Notes under the pieces: model-generated
Databases searched by the model: none
Seen by the model: only the letters and a program-made list of their open reading frames with translations
What the model was told of the DNA's origin: nothing
IMG/VR virus record: IMGVR_UViG_3300030099_005478
Location: 1 to 45,158 of that record
Source of the DNA: a virus
Length of the DNA stretch: 45,158 nt
Strand: one strand, 5' to 3'
Made by a program: the position numbers and the translations under genes
Shown here: one piece after another, positions 18,635-30,100 of the stretch
Layout: each line of letters starts with the position of its first letter
How positions within the stretch are numbered: the stretch's first letter is position 1

Positions 18635-19552
18635 ATGGCATTAGGAGCATACGGAATAAAAAGACCAGCAGACGTTTTACCAGATGATGTACAAATAATT
18701 GTACATTTTACACCTAGTAGAGATGCTACTAATACCTCTATAGTAACTAATGTTCCAGCAAATCAAATACTAAGTCCACATTTCCATGATTCTACAACTG
18801 GTGGTAATAATGGTATAGAAGTTTTAGGTGGATTATACGATTTAAGATTACCTAGTTCTATTTTTGCTAATAAAGGAATATACACGGTTTATCTTAGACC
18901 TATTGAGATTAGAACTAGTATAACAGATTGTGGTATATTATCATCTTTACCTAATGTAAAAGGGTTAGTTTTTGATTTAAATCAGATACCAGCACAGTTT
19001 AGGAGTAGATTTAGACCTCATTCTTTGGTTGGTTATAGGATAGAGTATTTACAAGCCAGTGGAGAAAAGATACACAACTTTTACAGAATTGTAACATCTA
19101 ATTTTTATTGTGAACCTGTACCAGCCAATCTAACCAACCCAAATCAAGTATCACCAAGATATATTTACACTAATACAGAATCCAATTTGGTTTTTTGTAC
19201 ACTAACACCAACAAGTGCACCATCAAATAACCCTAACGCGATACCTTTTATAGGTCAACCAGCACAATCTGTTATAATAACAAATACTTTCTTTAACCCT
19301 TTAGTGTTAGATATTGAAATGGTAGACCATGATTTTGAAACCTTAGCTATTTCACTTTATGGTAATCAAAGTAAATCTATAGAAGATGGTATATATACAC
19401 TTTATGATTTATCTGGACAAAATAATATCTATGCACAATACGACATATATGAAGTTAGAGACCAATTTAATGAACAATTATATGAAGTTAGACAAAATAG
19501 AGGTACAAATATAGACTTTAATAAATCATTTATTGATGTAACAACAAGTTAA
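18635..19552 (+). CDS. Structural protein, family unknown
   Basis: A 305-residue protein without membrane helices. Its composition (Asn, Thr, Tyr, Pro, Ile) and alternating pattern suggest mostly beta structure. Notable segments are YTVYLRPIEIRTSI near 85-98 and SLVGYRIEYLQASGEKIHNF near 131-150. It is preceded by the 73-residue protein with one base between and followed six bases later by the gpI-like baseplate gene. It could be a wedge or hub accessory protein; this comes from context only. Confidence 0.6.
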   Translation: MALGAYGIKRPADVLPDDVQIIVHFTPSRDATNTSIVTNVPANQILSPHFHDSTTGGNNGIEVLGGLYDLRLPSSIFANKGIYTVYLRPIEIRTSITDCGILSSLPNVKGLVFDLNQIPAQFRSRFRPHSLVGYRIEYLQASGEKIHNFYRIVTSNFYCEPVPANLTNPNQVSPRYIYTNTESNLVFCTLTPTSAPSNNPNAIPFIGQPAQSVIITNTFFNPLVLDIEMVDHDFETLAISLYGNQSKSIEDGIYTLYDLSGQNNIYAQYDIYEVRDQFNEQLYEVRQNRGTNIDFNKSFIDVTTS

Positions 19553-19558
19553 CGTATC

Positions 19559-22500
19559 ATGGCTACTAATAAATTTAGATACCCACCAGCTCCAGGACAC
19601 GGGGGAGATACGTTTAGTGATAATTTAGTTGGAAACCAAATTACAAATGGTTCTTCCCAGATGACGATGGGTAATTTTAGTACCCAACCAACCAATTCTA
19701 CTCTACTATCTCAACCAAAACAAGAAACAGCTGTATTTTCTTCACCCATAACCTTAAATAGTTTAAATATTGGTGATTTAGAATTAGCTAAATCCACAGT
19801 AAAAAATAACTTAGAAATTTTTATAAATACAGATACTTCTGAGATAAGTAATTTAGTTTTATATGGTTCTTTAAAAAAGAGATTTAGTGTTGCAACACAA
19901 AATATTATAAATAATTTTCCAGCTGCATTATATATTGACGGTGTAAATGAAAATTTAATACCAGGAAATACAACAGCTTTTAATATATCATATAATCAAA
20001 ATGACGACACGACAACTTTAGACATTAATGTTAATGTAATATCTAATCCATTTAATATTGAATTCACAACTAATGGTGATTTATTAGACACACCAATATC
20101 ACCACAACAAATTTTAAATAATTTAAATAATTTTGGACAAACAGCTAATACAGTAACAGGTATCGCGGAAGGAAAAATTAGTTCGGTTAGAAATTTAACA
20201 AATCAATTCTTGAATTATGCTTTAGTTTTTAGTGGTGAGTTAAATAGTAAAGAATATAAATTAACAGAGTTTGTACCACAATCTGTAAGTACTAATTTTA
20301 TTAGATTAAAAGTTGAAGGTAATCCTTTTGCTGGACTTAGTACCACAAAAACCAAATTTTACATAAAACCAAATAGTATAACAACAGAAAAACAATTTAA
20401 AACATTTTTAGGTGTAGAAAAAACATTACTAAATCGAGATATAACACCTATATATACTAGTGTTTATAAATTAATTAGAGAAACAACTCAAGGGATTTCT
20501 TATATAGATGAAGTTAAAAAGACTTGGCCGTTACAAGATGAAATAAATTTAGACCTAACAACACCAAAATACACAGATTATTTACTTTCATTAGCTGATT
20601 TAGGTGATGAAATGGATAAACAAAAAACTAATTTAGTTTCTAGATTTCTAACTACACCAGCTCTTAAAGAATTTGACACCAATGACCAAAAAGTAGAAAA
20701 AACTTTACAAATATATGGAAGAAGTTTTGATGATATAAAAATATTTGTAGATGGTATAGCTCATATGACTAAATTAAGTTATGACGAAAAAAATAATATA
20801 CCAAATGAACTAATTAAAAACTTTGCACAAACACTAGGATTTTCTACACCTAGTACTTTAAACAATGATACTTTTTTAAATAATATATTAGGGGTTACAG
20901 AACCAATTTATTCTGGTACTTCTATAAGTAAAACACCCGCAGAGTTAGATATTGAACTATATAGAAGAATCTTATTAAATATATCACACCTATTCAAATC
21001 AAAAGGAAGTAGAAAATCAATAGAATTCTTACTGGAATTAGTAGGTGCACCTCCAGCTTTAGTAGAATTTAATGAATATGTTGTTTTAGCAGATAAAAAA
21101 ATAAATATTAATAGATTTGATGAATTTTGGGACCCACTTAAAGACGGTACTTTTAGAACTGGAACGATTAAATACAGTATACCATTCCAAACTTTTTTTA
21201 CCGCAACAGCGAGTACAGCACATCCATTTATTAGAAGTGACTACCCTATAGATTTACATGGATACCCTACAAAACCTAGAATTAATAATAATTATTTTTT
21301 CCAAAGAGGAGCTGGTTGGTTTGAAAGAACGGAAACACACACATCAGATTTAATAATAAATACTGAAACTTCTACAGTAACAGGATGCACACCAACAGTT
21401 AAACTTAAATTTAGAGATTTTACTTGGGGTGGTTTTTGGACACAAGGTAAGTTTTCTAATGAATTTAATGCACCATACTTAGATAGATTTTGGAGATTTC
21501 CATTAATGCCTTTTGGTTTTGGTTTAGAAAGAATCATAGATGATAAAAAATCTTGGGTAAGAGATGAAGAAGAGTATATTTTCTACGAAGATTTTGAGGT
21601 TTATGCTTCAAAAATAACCACACTAGATGCAGATGGTAATCTAACAACCACACAAAATAAATTACAAGCTAATGTTTTTAAAGAAAATAATGCCGCTAAA
21701 ACTTGTGAGGAAATAGAAGACACCAAAATTAAAATAGAAAATAAACTTTTACAACTTACTGTATCAGGAAGTAATCCCCAATGGAGAAAACAACTCAAAT
21801 CAAGAATAGAATACTTAGAACTATTACAAGAAAGAAAATGTTTTAATAAGTCAACAACTAGAAATTTTCAGTTTAAAGAAAGAGGAGCTTATTATGGTGT
21901 TAAAGATGAAAGATTGGTTTTAAATGTTAAAAATGTAGACTTGTCCTTAAATGTAGGACAAGCTTTAGCTTACGATGTATGGCAACAATCAGCCAATTAT
22001 AACTGTTTATTTAGTGGAGCGTCATTACCCTCACCATTTCCAAATAAAAACGGTAGATGGGATGCTACAGACCCAAAAATTAACGCAAAAACATTAAATT
22101 TTAAAAACTTCTATAAAGATTTTTGGAAATTTTTTATAGATACTAAAAATAGAATGACCATAAATGATGGAAAGACAGGAGGGTATCCTACATTACAAAA
22201 AATATATATAGATTATCTAGAAAAAAAATGTGGTGAAAACAATCAGTATACTTACGCCAAAATGTTGGAATATGCACAAACACTAGGAGAATATTGGATT
22301 AGAATAATAGAACAAATGGTTCCAGCTACTACTTTATGGACCAGTGGGTTAAAAGTAGAAAATTCAGTATTTCATAGGGACAAGTTTGTTTATAGGTGTT
22401 ATAATATGAGTGGGGTAACAATGCCTATTATACCACAAAGTATGTTATCTGCATCTACTACCGGTTATACATCTTTTCCGGCACCAAGATTTGGTGTGCA

Positions 22501-23014
22501 ACCAACAACAGTACCACCCCCTAGTAATCCACAACCTGATAGTACTTATTTTAATAATATTTTAAGTGGAAACACACCAAACCCTAATTCAACATATATT
22601 AATAGTTATAATATTAATAATAGAAATGTAGAGGTAGGTAGTACACTCATAAATGAGGAAATGAGAATTCTAAGAAATAGATTCCATTCAAATAAAGATA
22701 AATTTAAATCATTTGACTTATTTACTAAACAGGGTAGTACTAATAATATTTTATGTGTATACGGGTTTAAAGATTTTGGTAATGATGGTTTAGAGTGGGT
22801 AGATAATTACACACTAGGTCGTGGTGGAGTAGTTACCACATCAAGCCCTAGAGGGGGAGGAGCACCTACAACAGGCGGAGGAGGAGGTAGTTCTACTGGT
22901 TCCATAAGTACTAGTTACGGTAGTACAAGTTCGGGAGGTATGAGTACCGGCGGTGGTGGTGGTATGTCCTCTGGTGGTGGTTCTTCCGGTGGTGGAGGAG
23001 GCGGTGGTTATTAA
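19559..23014 (+). CDS. Large baseplate protein with tail protein I-like core and Gly-rich tail
   Basis: An 1151-residue protein. Residues about 395-505 are helical and read like the tail protein I (P2 gpI) type of baseplate wedge protein: LPN-like start, FAQTLGF, then ELYRRILLNISHLFKSKGS and SIEFLLELVGAPP, where the KG[ST] turn after a helix is characteristic of that family. It may stand in for T4 gp7 in the wedge, which is inference. Residues 895-945 form a second helical segment ending in MVPATTLWTSGLKVEN. The last 65 residues (about 1087-1151) are Gly/Ser-rich (GGGGSS and GGMSTGGGGG), probably a flexible tail. The C-terminal DNA also reads openly in another frame, which misled start assignment of the next gene. 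Confidence 0.65.
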   Translation: MATNKFRYPPAPGHGGDTFSDNLVGNQITNGSSQMTMGNFSTQPTNSTLLSQPKQETAVFSSPITLNSLNIGDLELAKSTVKNNLEIFINTDTSEISNLVLYGSLKKRFSVATQNIINNFPAALYIDGVNENLIPGNTTAFNISYNQNDDTTTLDINVNVISNPFNIEFTTNGDLLDTPISPQQILNNLNNFGQTANTVTGIAEGKISSVRNLTNQFLNYALVFSGELNSKEYKLTEFVPQSVSTNFIRLKVEGNPFAGLSTTKTKFYIKPNSITTEKQFKTFLGVEKTLLNRDITPIYTSVYKLIRETTQGISYIDEVKKTWPLQDEINLDLTTPKYTDYLLSLADLGDEMDKQKTNLVSRFLTTPALKEFDTNDQKVEKTLQIYGRSFDDIKIFVDGIAHMTKLSYDEKNNIPNELIKNFAQTLGFSTPSTLNNDTFLNNILGVTEPIYSGTSISKTPAELDIELYRRILLNISHLFKSKGSRKSIEFLLELVGAPPALVEFNEYVVLADKKININRFDEFWDPLKDGTFRTGTIKYSIPFQTFFTATASTAHPFIRSDYPIDLHGYPTKPRINNNYFFQRGAGWFERTETHTSDLIINTETSTVTGCTPTVKLKFRDFTWGGFWTQGKFSNEFNAPYLDRFWRFPLMPFGFGLERIIDDKKSWVRDEEEYIFYEDFEVYASKITTLDADGNLTTTQNKLQANVFKENNAAKTCEEIEDTKIKIENKLLQLTVSGSNPQWRKQLKSRIEYLELLQERKCFNKSTTRNFQFKERGAYYGVKDERLVLNVKNVDLSLNVGQALAYDVWQQSANYNCLFSGASLPSPFPNKNGRWDATDPKINAKTLNFKNFYKDFWKFFIDTKNRMTINDGKTGGYPTLQKIYIDYLEKKCGENNQYTYAKMLEYAQTLGEYWIRIIEQMVPATTLWTSGLKVENSVFHRDKFVYRCYNMSGVTMPIIPQSMLSASTTGYTSFPAPRFGVQPTTVPPPSNPQPDSTYFNNILSGNTPNPNSTYINSYNINNRNVEVGSTLINEEMRILRNRFHSNKDKFKSFDLFTKQGSTNNILCVYGFKDFGNDGLEWVDNYTLGRGGVVTTSSPRGGGAPTTGGGGGSSTGSISTSYGSTSSGGMSTGGGGGMSSGGGSSGGGGGGGY

Positions 23015-23024
23015 TAGACAAATT

Positions 23025-26000
23025 ATGGCACAAAAAAAATATAGAGCAAAAATAGACCTTAGAGTTTTAAGTGAAAAACTAAAATTTTTAGTTTATATTT
23101 CTTCTGAAAATGAAGATAAAAAATTATGCATGGATATTACGTATGATACTAATTATCCTGTAGAATCTGTTTATACTGTAGACGATAATGGGGCAGAAAG
23201 ATTCTTTTTAGTTTTTAAAAATAGTCATTTAAAATTTAAAACTTACGTATCTGCAATTAGTATAAGACGAAGTGATTTAATACTTGAAGTATTTAAAAAT
23301 ATAACTGGTAATTTTGGATTTAACAAATTAGGTGGTGGTAGATATGGTGCATTTTTAAGTAGTCCACAATATTTTAATGTTGGAGGTAGAGGACCACTAG
23401 GTATGTTAGATAGTATGGTAGGGCATAAAATGCATACAATTCAGATGGTCTTGTCAGATAGTGTATTAATGAATAGAAAAAGTAGGGTTATGCCTTCATT
23501 TGATATAGATATTTTAAGTGAAAAATGTAACCAATACACACATAATCTAAGTTTTAAACCTACGGCAGAGGATGTTAAAGTAGAGGGGGATACTTTGGAC
23601 ATTAAACCAGTAAAACAAATTATAAATGAAACAAAGAATGTTAATTTAAAAACAACTTATATTAAGTTAAAACAAAAAGATTTAGCTTCTAGAGAAGTTA
23701 TTTTTGACTACAATAAAGAATTAGCTCATCAAAATTACAATTGGGAAAATTTAACATTAATAGATAGTAGAGTATATGCGATAGAAAATGATTTAAATGT
23801 GGATACAGATTTATCCGAACTAAATCTACCAAACACCAACACAATTCAAATACCCTATAATATATCAAGAGAATATTATAACGATAAAGTAGTACCTAGC
23901 AATAAAATAATTAAAAACGGGAAAGAAATATATCCATTAAATTGGGTAAAAGAATTACAAAATAATGAAATAATTCAGGAGGCAAATAAATGTATTTCTT
24001 TAAAATTTACTAGTAGAGAACAAATTATTTCTTTCGCGGAAAGTCTAAAAAAACAACAAATAGGTAATATAGAGACATACCCAACACTAGTAGGATTTGA
24101 AGACACAGTTAGAACTAAAAGAATATATAGTAAAATATCTCAATGGGTAGAGAGAACAACATTAGATATATTTACAGACGTTAGATTTACTTACGATAGT
24201 GATGGTTACATAGTTAGTATTTTAATATGTCCCGCCAAAAATAGTCAGATAGGGCCAGAAAAAATAGCTACCGCAGAAAATTTATATACTGCTGGTGGTG
24301 AATATATTTTACCTGGTGGTGAAAATTATATAGGTTTTTACCATGTTCATGATACAAAAGGACCAATGGTAGGTGCTCAACATGTAGATGCCCCACATGA
24401 ATCATTAATACCTTTATATACTTACGCACCAATAAGTGGATTTTCTAGTACAGATTTTTGTTTTACAACTTATGACACAAACAATAAAATTGGTACCTAT
24501 AGTGCTTTCACATATTCTATAAAAAGAAACGACACACTAGTACCAACCTACGATTTACATTTAAGTGGTTCATCATTTTCAGGAAAAACAATAATACCAA
24601 TAAGTAATATTGAAAGTAGTAGAAAATTACCTTTAACTGGAGATGATAGTAAAATGTATAGAGCTTACACTTTTCCCCAAGCTTATAGTGAAAATGGAGG
24701 GTATGTAAACATAACTACATCCTCACCAATAAGTTACATGGAGTACACAGCTAAAACTAGTGGTGTTTATAGATTTACATATAATTCTCATCTGAATGTT
24801 TCATATACCGACACAAAATGGTGTGATTATTTAAAAGTAAATTATCCTTCAGGTGCTACAGGTAACTATCCGTCTTCCGATTATGATGTTAAAAGATTAA
24901 TTAATACATCTATAATACAAGAAGGTAAAGGTGAGACTGAAACTGTATTAGTAGATACGAATCTTAAATTTCATCCTGGTTTAAGGTATTGTGATACAGG
25001 TGCTGAAAGAAAATTTTGTAGAAAAGAATTTACTAATACAGGAATTAGTAAATTTAAATTTGAATCTTACATAAGTAAGATAAGTACCGGTGGTACTGAA
25101 ACTATTTTAGCTGAATATTCTGTGGGTAGGAGTAAAAATGATGGTGGTTGTAACGAATATTTAACACTAAATGTTACTGATTTGGATAAATACAGTAGTG
25201 GTTTTACTAGTTGTGTTTTAAATACAACATCAGCATCAACTATATTCAGTAAAAGTATACCAGTAAAAGTAGATACTGGATTAATCACATTAGCAAAAGG
25301 AGATAAAGTAGTTTTAAAATATAATACAGATTGGGAATCAACATCAAAAAGAAGTGGGGTTAGTAACATAGACATCAATCTAGGGCATAAATTAAGTGGT
25401 GACAGTATACCGGTAGAAGCTCCTTATTATAGAGGGGTTAAATTGAGTTCAATAACAAATATAGTAGAAAAAAATCTCTTTTTTGATGCCTCTAGACATT
25501 CATTACCATTTAAGATGGTACAAGGAACTACACCATTTACAGTTAAATTAGACGGTGTCTTATATATATCCGATTCAGAATGTGGGAATCTAAAAACACC
25601 AGTGGTAAATAGAGATACCTTTTCTCAACTAAAATTTGTAGATACCACAGCACCACAAAATAGATTAGTTTGGAATATACAACAAACAACACCAACTAAT
25701 GAATGGCAATATTTTATAGAAAATAATACCATTAAAGACTATACATTAGAGATTGGTGATAAAAAAAGTTTAACACACCTTAAAGACAATGGAGCTTTTT
25801 GTTTCTATATACCAACATATAATGATGAATATGGCGCTACTTGTAATTATACATTCCCTAGTATATCACAATCGTATGTTATACATAATAAATTTAAAAA
25901 TACCGTAGGTACTGATGCTGAACATTTTATAGTTGTAACACCTGAGTGTAAATTTTATAAACCGTGTACAGCAAATAAACCAGGAACTATTTACGATATT

Positions 26001-27140
26001 TTACATAAATCTTTACCGGAAAAAAGAAAATTATTAAACTATAAAAGAAAATTAACTATAAATGGTAAAGAAATAACCATAATTTCTAATAAATCACACT
26101 CCAACCCAGAACCTACTAAGTTACCTTCACAAAATGTATGTAGATATTATTGTAGTTGTGGTCAAGCTTTTACTTCAGCCTTAGATACAATACCATCATC
26201 TATGGGTGGTGATATTATACCTATTGATTCTATTTTTGGTACCACTAATATTATTACTGATTTAACTGTTGGAAATTGTGAAGAGTGTTTGGAGGTAGCA
26301 ACAAATTATTGTTCTAGTTTAATGGCTAATATACCTTCATATTTTGGTAATTTCACAAATTTATGCCAACCATTTATAGTTGGGGATTGTGAATTAACTA
26401 ATCCATCTCCAGAACAAATTGATTTAGTAAGAAAGAAAGGAGAAAGAATAATAGTTACTGTGACTGAAAATAATGAAATTGTTGAAAGTGGACCTGGGGG
26501 TCCTGGTCCTGAGACACCAAGTGGAAAAGGTAATGATGGTACAGGAAGTGATGTTAGTCCATGTCCTGAAGGTCAATATTTTAATGAAGAAACTAGAGAA
26601 TGTGAAGATTTAGTTAGGGAACCTAGAGGCCCATCTGGAAGACCAAGTAATCCTGGTGGACCTGTTAGAGGTAAGGGTGAACCAGATGACCCTATAAGAC
26701 CTACTAGACCACGTGGTCCAGTTAACCCTACAAAACCAAGAGTAAGTGGTTATTATTGTGAAGGAGCTTCTTATGGGTGTCAGTACACAACTAACCCCGC
26801 TTTAATAGTTTTTGTTAGTTTAGATGAATGTAATGCATTTTGTGGTAGAAGAGGTGACGTTTCAATTACAGGGGTAGAAGAAAAACCAAAAGAACCAACA
26901 AATTATGGGGACAACCCAGTTAAATCGGTTGATGAAATTTTGGGTGTTTCTGAAAAAGAGTTAGAAGAAATAAAAGAAAAAGAACCAGAAAAATATGATG
27001 AGTTGGTAAAAGAGGCAACAAGTAGTAGTGCTATCGATAAATATGATTCCGACGCAAGTGAAAAATCTTTATGTAAAGATGGTTTTTATTGGTGTGAATC
27101 CGCTGGAAAGTGCATAAGTATTAAAGAAGCGTGTAAATAA
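23025..27140 (+). CDS. Giant virion protein with Cys/Pro-rich C-terminus
   Basis: A 1371-residue protein. I chose the ATG at 23025 (MAQKKYRAKIDLR) because the longer open frame from 22953 would begin within the Gly tail of the previous gene and encode an implausible Val-rich leader. Residues 437-458 hold a His-rich motif (GFYHVHDTKGPMVG, then H453 and H458). The C-terminal 200 residues change character: CPEGQYFNEETREC (from C1180), a Gly-Pro segment like a collagen linker (PRGPSGRPSNPGGP), a YYCEGASYGC module from 1243 with DECNAFC, a Glu/Lys helix and a final CKDGFYWCESAGKC. These Cys motifs echo those of the 2440-residue protein. Probably a fibre or baseplate appendage; no family assigned. 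Confidence 0.65.
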   Translation: MAQKKYRAKIDLRVLSEKLKFLVYISSENEDKKLCMDITYDTNYPVESVYTVDDNGAERFFLVFKNSHLKFKTYVSAISIRRSDLILEVFKNITGNFGFNKLGGGRYGAFLSSPQYFNVGGRGPLGMLDSMVGHKMHTIQMVLSDSVLMNRKSRVMPSFDIDILSEKCNQYTHNLSFKPTAEDVKVEGDTLDIKPVKQIINETKNVNLKTTYIKLKQKDLASREVIFDYNKELAHQNYNWENLTLIDSRVYAIENDLNVDTDLSELNLPNTNTIQIPYNISREYYNDKVVPSNKIIKNGKEIYPLNWVKELQNNEIIQEANKCISLKFTSREQIISFAESLKKQQIGNIETYPTLVGFEDTVRTKRIYSKISQWVERTTLDIFTDVRFTYDSDGYIVSILICPAKNSQIGPEKIATAENLYTAGGEYILPGGENYIGFYHVHDTKGPMVGAQHVDAPHESLIPLYTYAPISGFSSTDFCFTTYDTNNKIGTYSAFTYSIKRNDTLVPTYDLHLSGSSFSGKTIIPISNIESSRKLPLTGDDSKMYRAYTFPQAYSENGGYVNITTSSPISYMEYTAKTSGVYRFTYNSHLNVSYTDTKWCDYLKVNYPSGATGNYPSSDYDVKRLINTSIIQEGKGETETVLVDTNLKFHPGLRYCDTGAERKFCRKEFTNTGISKFKFESYISKISTGGTETILAEYSVGRSKNDGGCNEYLTLNVTDLDKYSSGFTSCVLNTTSASTIFSKSIPVKVDTGLITLAKGDKVVLKYNTDWESTSKRSGVSNIDINLGHKLSGDSIPVEAPYYRGVKLSSITNIVEKNLFFDASRHSLPFKMVQGTTPFTVKLDGVLYISDSECGNLKTPVVNRDTFSQLKFVDTTAPQNRLVWNIQQTTPTNEWQYFIENNTIKDYTLEIGDKKSLTHLKDNGAFCFYIPTYNDEYGATCNYTFPSISQSYVIHNKFKNTVGTDAEHFIVVTPECKFYKPCTANKPGTIYDILHKSLPEKRKLLNYKRKLTINGKEITIISNKSHSNPEPTKLPSQNVCRYYCSCGQAFTSALDTIPSSMGGDIIPIDSIFGTTNIITDLTVGNCEECLEVATNYCSSLMANIPSYFGNFTNLCQPFIVGDCELTNPSPEQIDLVRKKGERIIVTVTENNEIVESGPGGPGPETPSGKGNDGTGSDVSPCPEGQYFNEETRECEDLVREPRGPSGRPSNPGGPVRGKGEPDDPIRPTRPRGPVNPTKPRVSGYYCEGASYGCQYTTNPALIVFVSLDECNAFCGRRGDVSITGVEEKPKEPTNYGDNPVKSVDEILGVSEKELEEIKEKEPEKYDELVKEATSSSAIDKYDSDASEKSLCKDGFYWCESAGKCISIKEACK

Positions 27141-27154
27141 TAAATGAAATAAAT

Positions 27155-30100
27155 ATGACAACATTTATAGGAAAAATAAAATTTGAAAATTTTACATTGT
27201 CACACTCATTATCCGGTGAGTGTCAAGGTAGTATTGTTAATCCTGAAATTTCAGGAGGTACAGCACCATATATTGTGAGTTGGTCTGGTGTTAATTCATA
27301 TTCAGCAAATACATTTGACGTTAGAAATCTTTGTCCTGGGACCTATAAAGCTACTGTCACCGATATTAGTGGTAATACTGGAACTACAACTTTTGGTATT
27401 AGTGGATTTACAAAACCCACTATAATTGCATCTTTGAGTAATGATGATTGTGTATTAGACCCAACAAAGTTCGGTGAGATAACTGTAAGTTCTTCAAAAA
27501 CAGAAACATCCACCTATAATTATGAATTGTATAAAGATGGTAAAAAAATAAGAACACATTACGGTAGTACAGCGGACACAACACATACATTTGTAAATAT
27601 AGAAAATGGTATGTACACTTTATCAGTTGTCGAAAATAAACCAGGGACGAGCACTACATCACCAACAAAAACTGGATGTACAACTTATGATTTTAACGAT
27701 GGGGGTAATTTTAGTGGTTATTCTTTAGGAAGAATATTTTCTAAATGGGAACCTTGGGTACCTAGAGCTCCTAGAAATTTATCTTTTGCTGTAAATTTAG
27801 GACCTAACACTGCCGCTAATGGATTAGGTGTAGAAACTATATATTTTGCAACTGGATTAGATAGTAATGGGATAATATATACCGATAATCCATATGTTTG
27901 GTTTTATACTGGACTTACTAAAAATAGATTAACAGATAAAAGTACAGACTGGTATTTGGGCTCAAGTGCTTTAACAAATGCTGATGGTACTATGGAAGAA
28001 GGAGATAATGTAGGACCTGATTGGTTAATAACTTCAGCTAATACTGATATGGGTAAATTTTACTACAACACAGTAATAAATAAATTTATCTACTTACAAA
28101 TAGGTGTTCCTGGGAACAGTCCAGATAGTTGGGTAACATATGACCCTAGAAATAATTATGGTCCTGGTGTAACTACTGGTGCGGGTTCTACTCAGAATAA
28201 AACAGGTGGGGGGAATCCAGTATCTACAGATAGGGTAATAAACTCTGATTTTGGTATAAATTTAAGGCCTGTAACCACTAATGATTTTACAGTAAAAGGA
28301 GCTACAAACATAGTAACTAGATTTAGTTCTTTTACTAATTCAACAGAAGCTAAATTCGCTACAGAATCAGGAGCTAATAATAACCAACATACTGGATTAG
28401 TGAGTAGATGTAGTTATAATAACTATACTTGGGCTACTAGTTTTAATTCTACTGGTGGTGATGATGATAACATAGGTTTAATTTTAGCTTCTTTTAGAGA
28501 TATCGAGGCAAAATATGGACCATCTGGAGTAACACATACATTATCTTTAAATTTTAATCAAAATGGAAAGGTTTCTATAAGAGACAATACTGCTAATGGT
28601 GCTTATGGTAACCCTAAATATAATTTTTTAACGTTTAAAGATTGTAACAGAGGTTGTACAGCAGATGATGAAGATGTTATAACAACTAATATATTAAATA
28701 ATGATGGTACTAGAACACCACAATCAGGAAGTGGTAACTGGAATACTCAAGGGTCGATAAGGGTTAAAGTAACCAGAACAGGAACACTAGGTGAATTTTT
28801 TAATATAAAAATGACTGACACTATGGGGGTTGCGTCTTCCGCGACAAAAGCTTCAGGTGCAACCAACCCATTTAATTCAAACTATGAAATAAACTTAAAC
28901 CTTTTAGACCGAACAACTTGGTCAGGTAATTCTCTAAGTGCAGAATCTTGGGTAGAAAATGACTGGTTATGTAAATATCTAGGTTCCAGAAGAATAGGTT
29001 ATTACTCAAGCTCACAACCATCATGTTCTTGGTATCATGTACAGTTTAGTGCAACTCCAGTTAATAGTAAAATAATAGCACCTTCGTGTAGAAATTTAGA
29101 TGGACCTACAACTACAGTGTCTATAACAGCTACTACGGGTACTACAACTAATATTACAACAAATATTCCTTGTAATGCTCATTTTAGTTGTAATAAAGGA
29201 GTTCCTAAAATTAAACCAAACGTTAAAGTCGTAATGCAAACGATGCCATTACCAAAACTTGATATTACCGGTGTCGCAACAGTTGGAACCAAACTTAGTA
29301 GTGAGTTGGGTGGTGAACCATTATTAAAGTCTTACAATATTAATGATGTTGGTGGAAAACAAATGGAATTTACTTTCGCTGGAAATAACACTGATATGAT
29401 TTTTGGAAATGCATACCCTAAATTTAGAATATATCCTTACAACTTCCAACAAGAAGAATTACATCAAACACCAGTTTATGAAGCTATTTTTGATACACTA
29501 CCAACTAGAATTAACGAATCAACACAAGCTTTTATAATGAGTGCTCAGACTTATATACCTTTTTCTACTATAACAACTAATAATAATTGGGAATATATTA
29601 TAAGGCCTAGTTACTTATTTAAGGATAAAAGTTCAGTTAATGAATATTGGGTCGATACAGATAATTACCCAACAAACGCTAGAGTTAATAATAACGACAT
29701 GTACATGGTTTTGGTTAGTAACCCACCACTACCAACACTAAATACAGATAATTTTTTCTATAATACAACACCATACATACTTCAAACAGAAAATTATATT
29801 GTTAGTGGGTTACCAGATTTTACAGCTACGACATTTAGTTCAGCTACTTATTTTATATTATTAAATAATCAAGCTTATGGTTCACCTTTAGTGAGTGTTA
29901 ATGGTGTGGTAGTGATGGATGGTACAAGTGCACAAACTGAATCACTATTACAACCACCAGATTATTTTGGTACCCCTCAAACTATTAAGAATATATCAGA
30001 TAAAAATAGGGGAGATTATAAATTTACACCTGGTATTAATAAAATAGAATTTTTTAAAGATACAGTACAAAATGAGGATGTTATACAAGTTATTTATGAT

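Noticed and set aside
22953-23024. Longer start for the giant gene ending at 27140
   Set aside because: It would begin inside the Gly tail of the previous gene and give a Val-rich leader; MAQKKYRAK at 23025 is a normal start just after the preceding stop.
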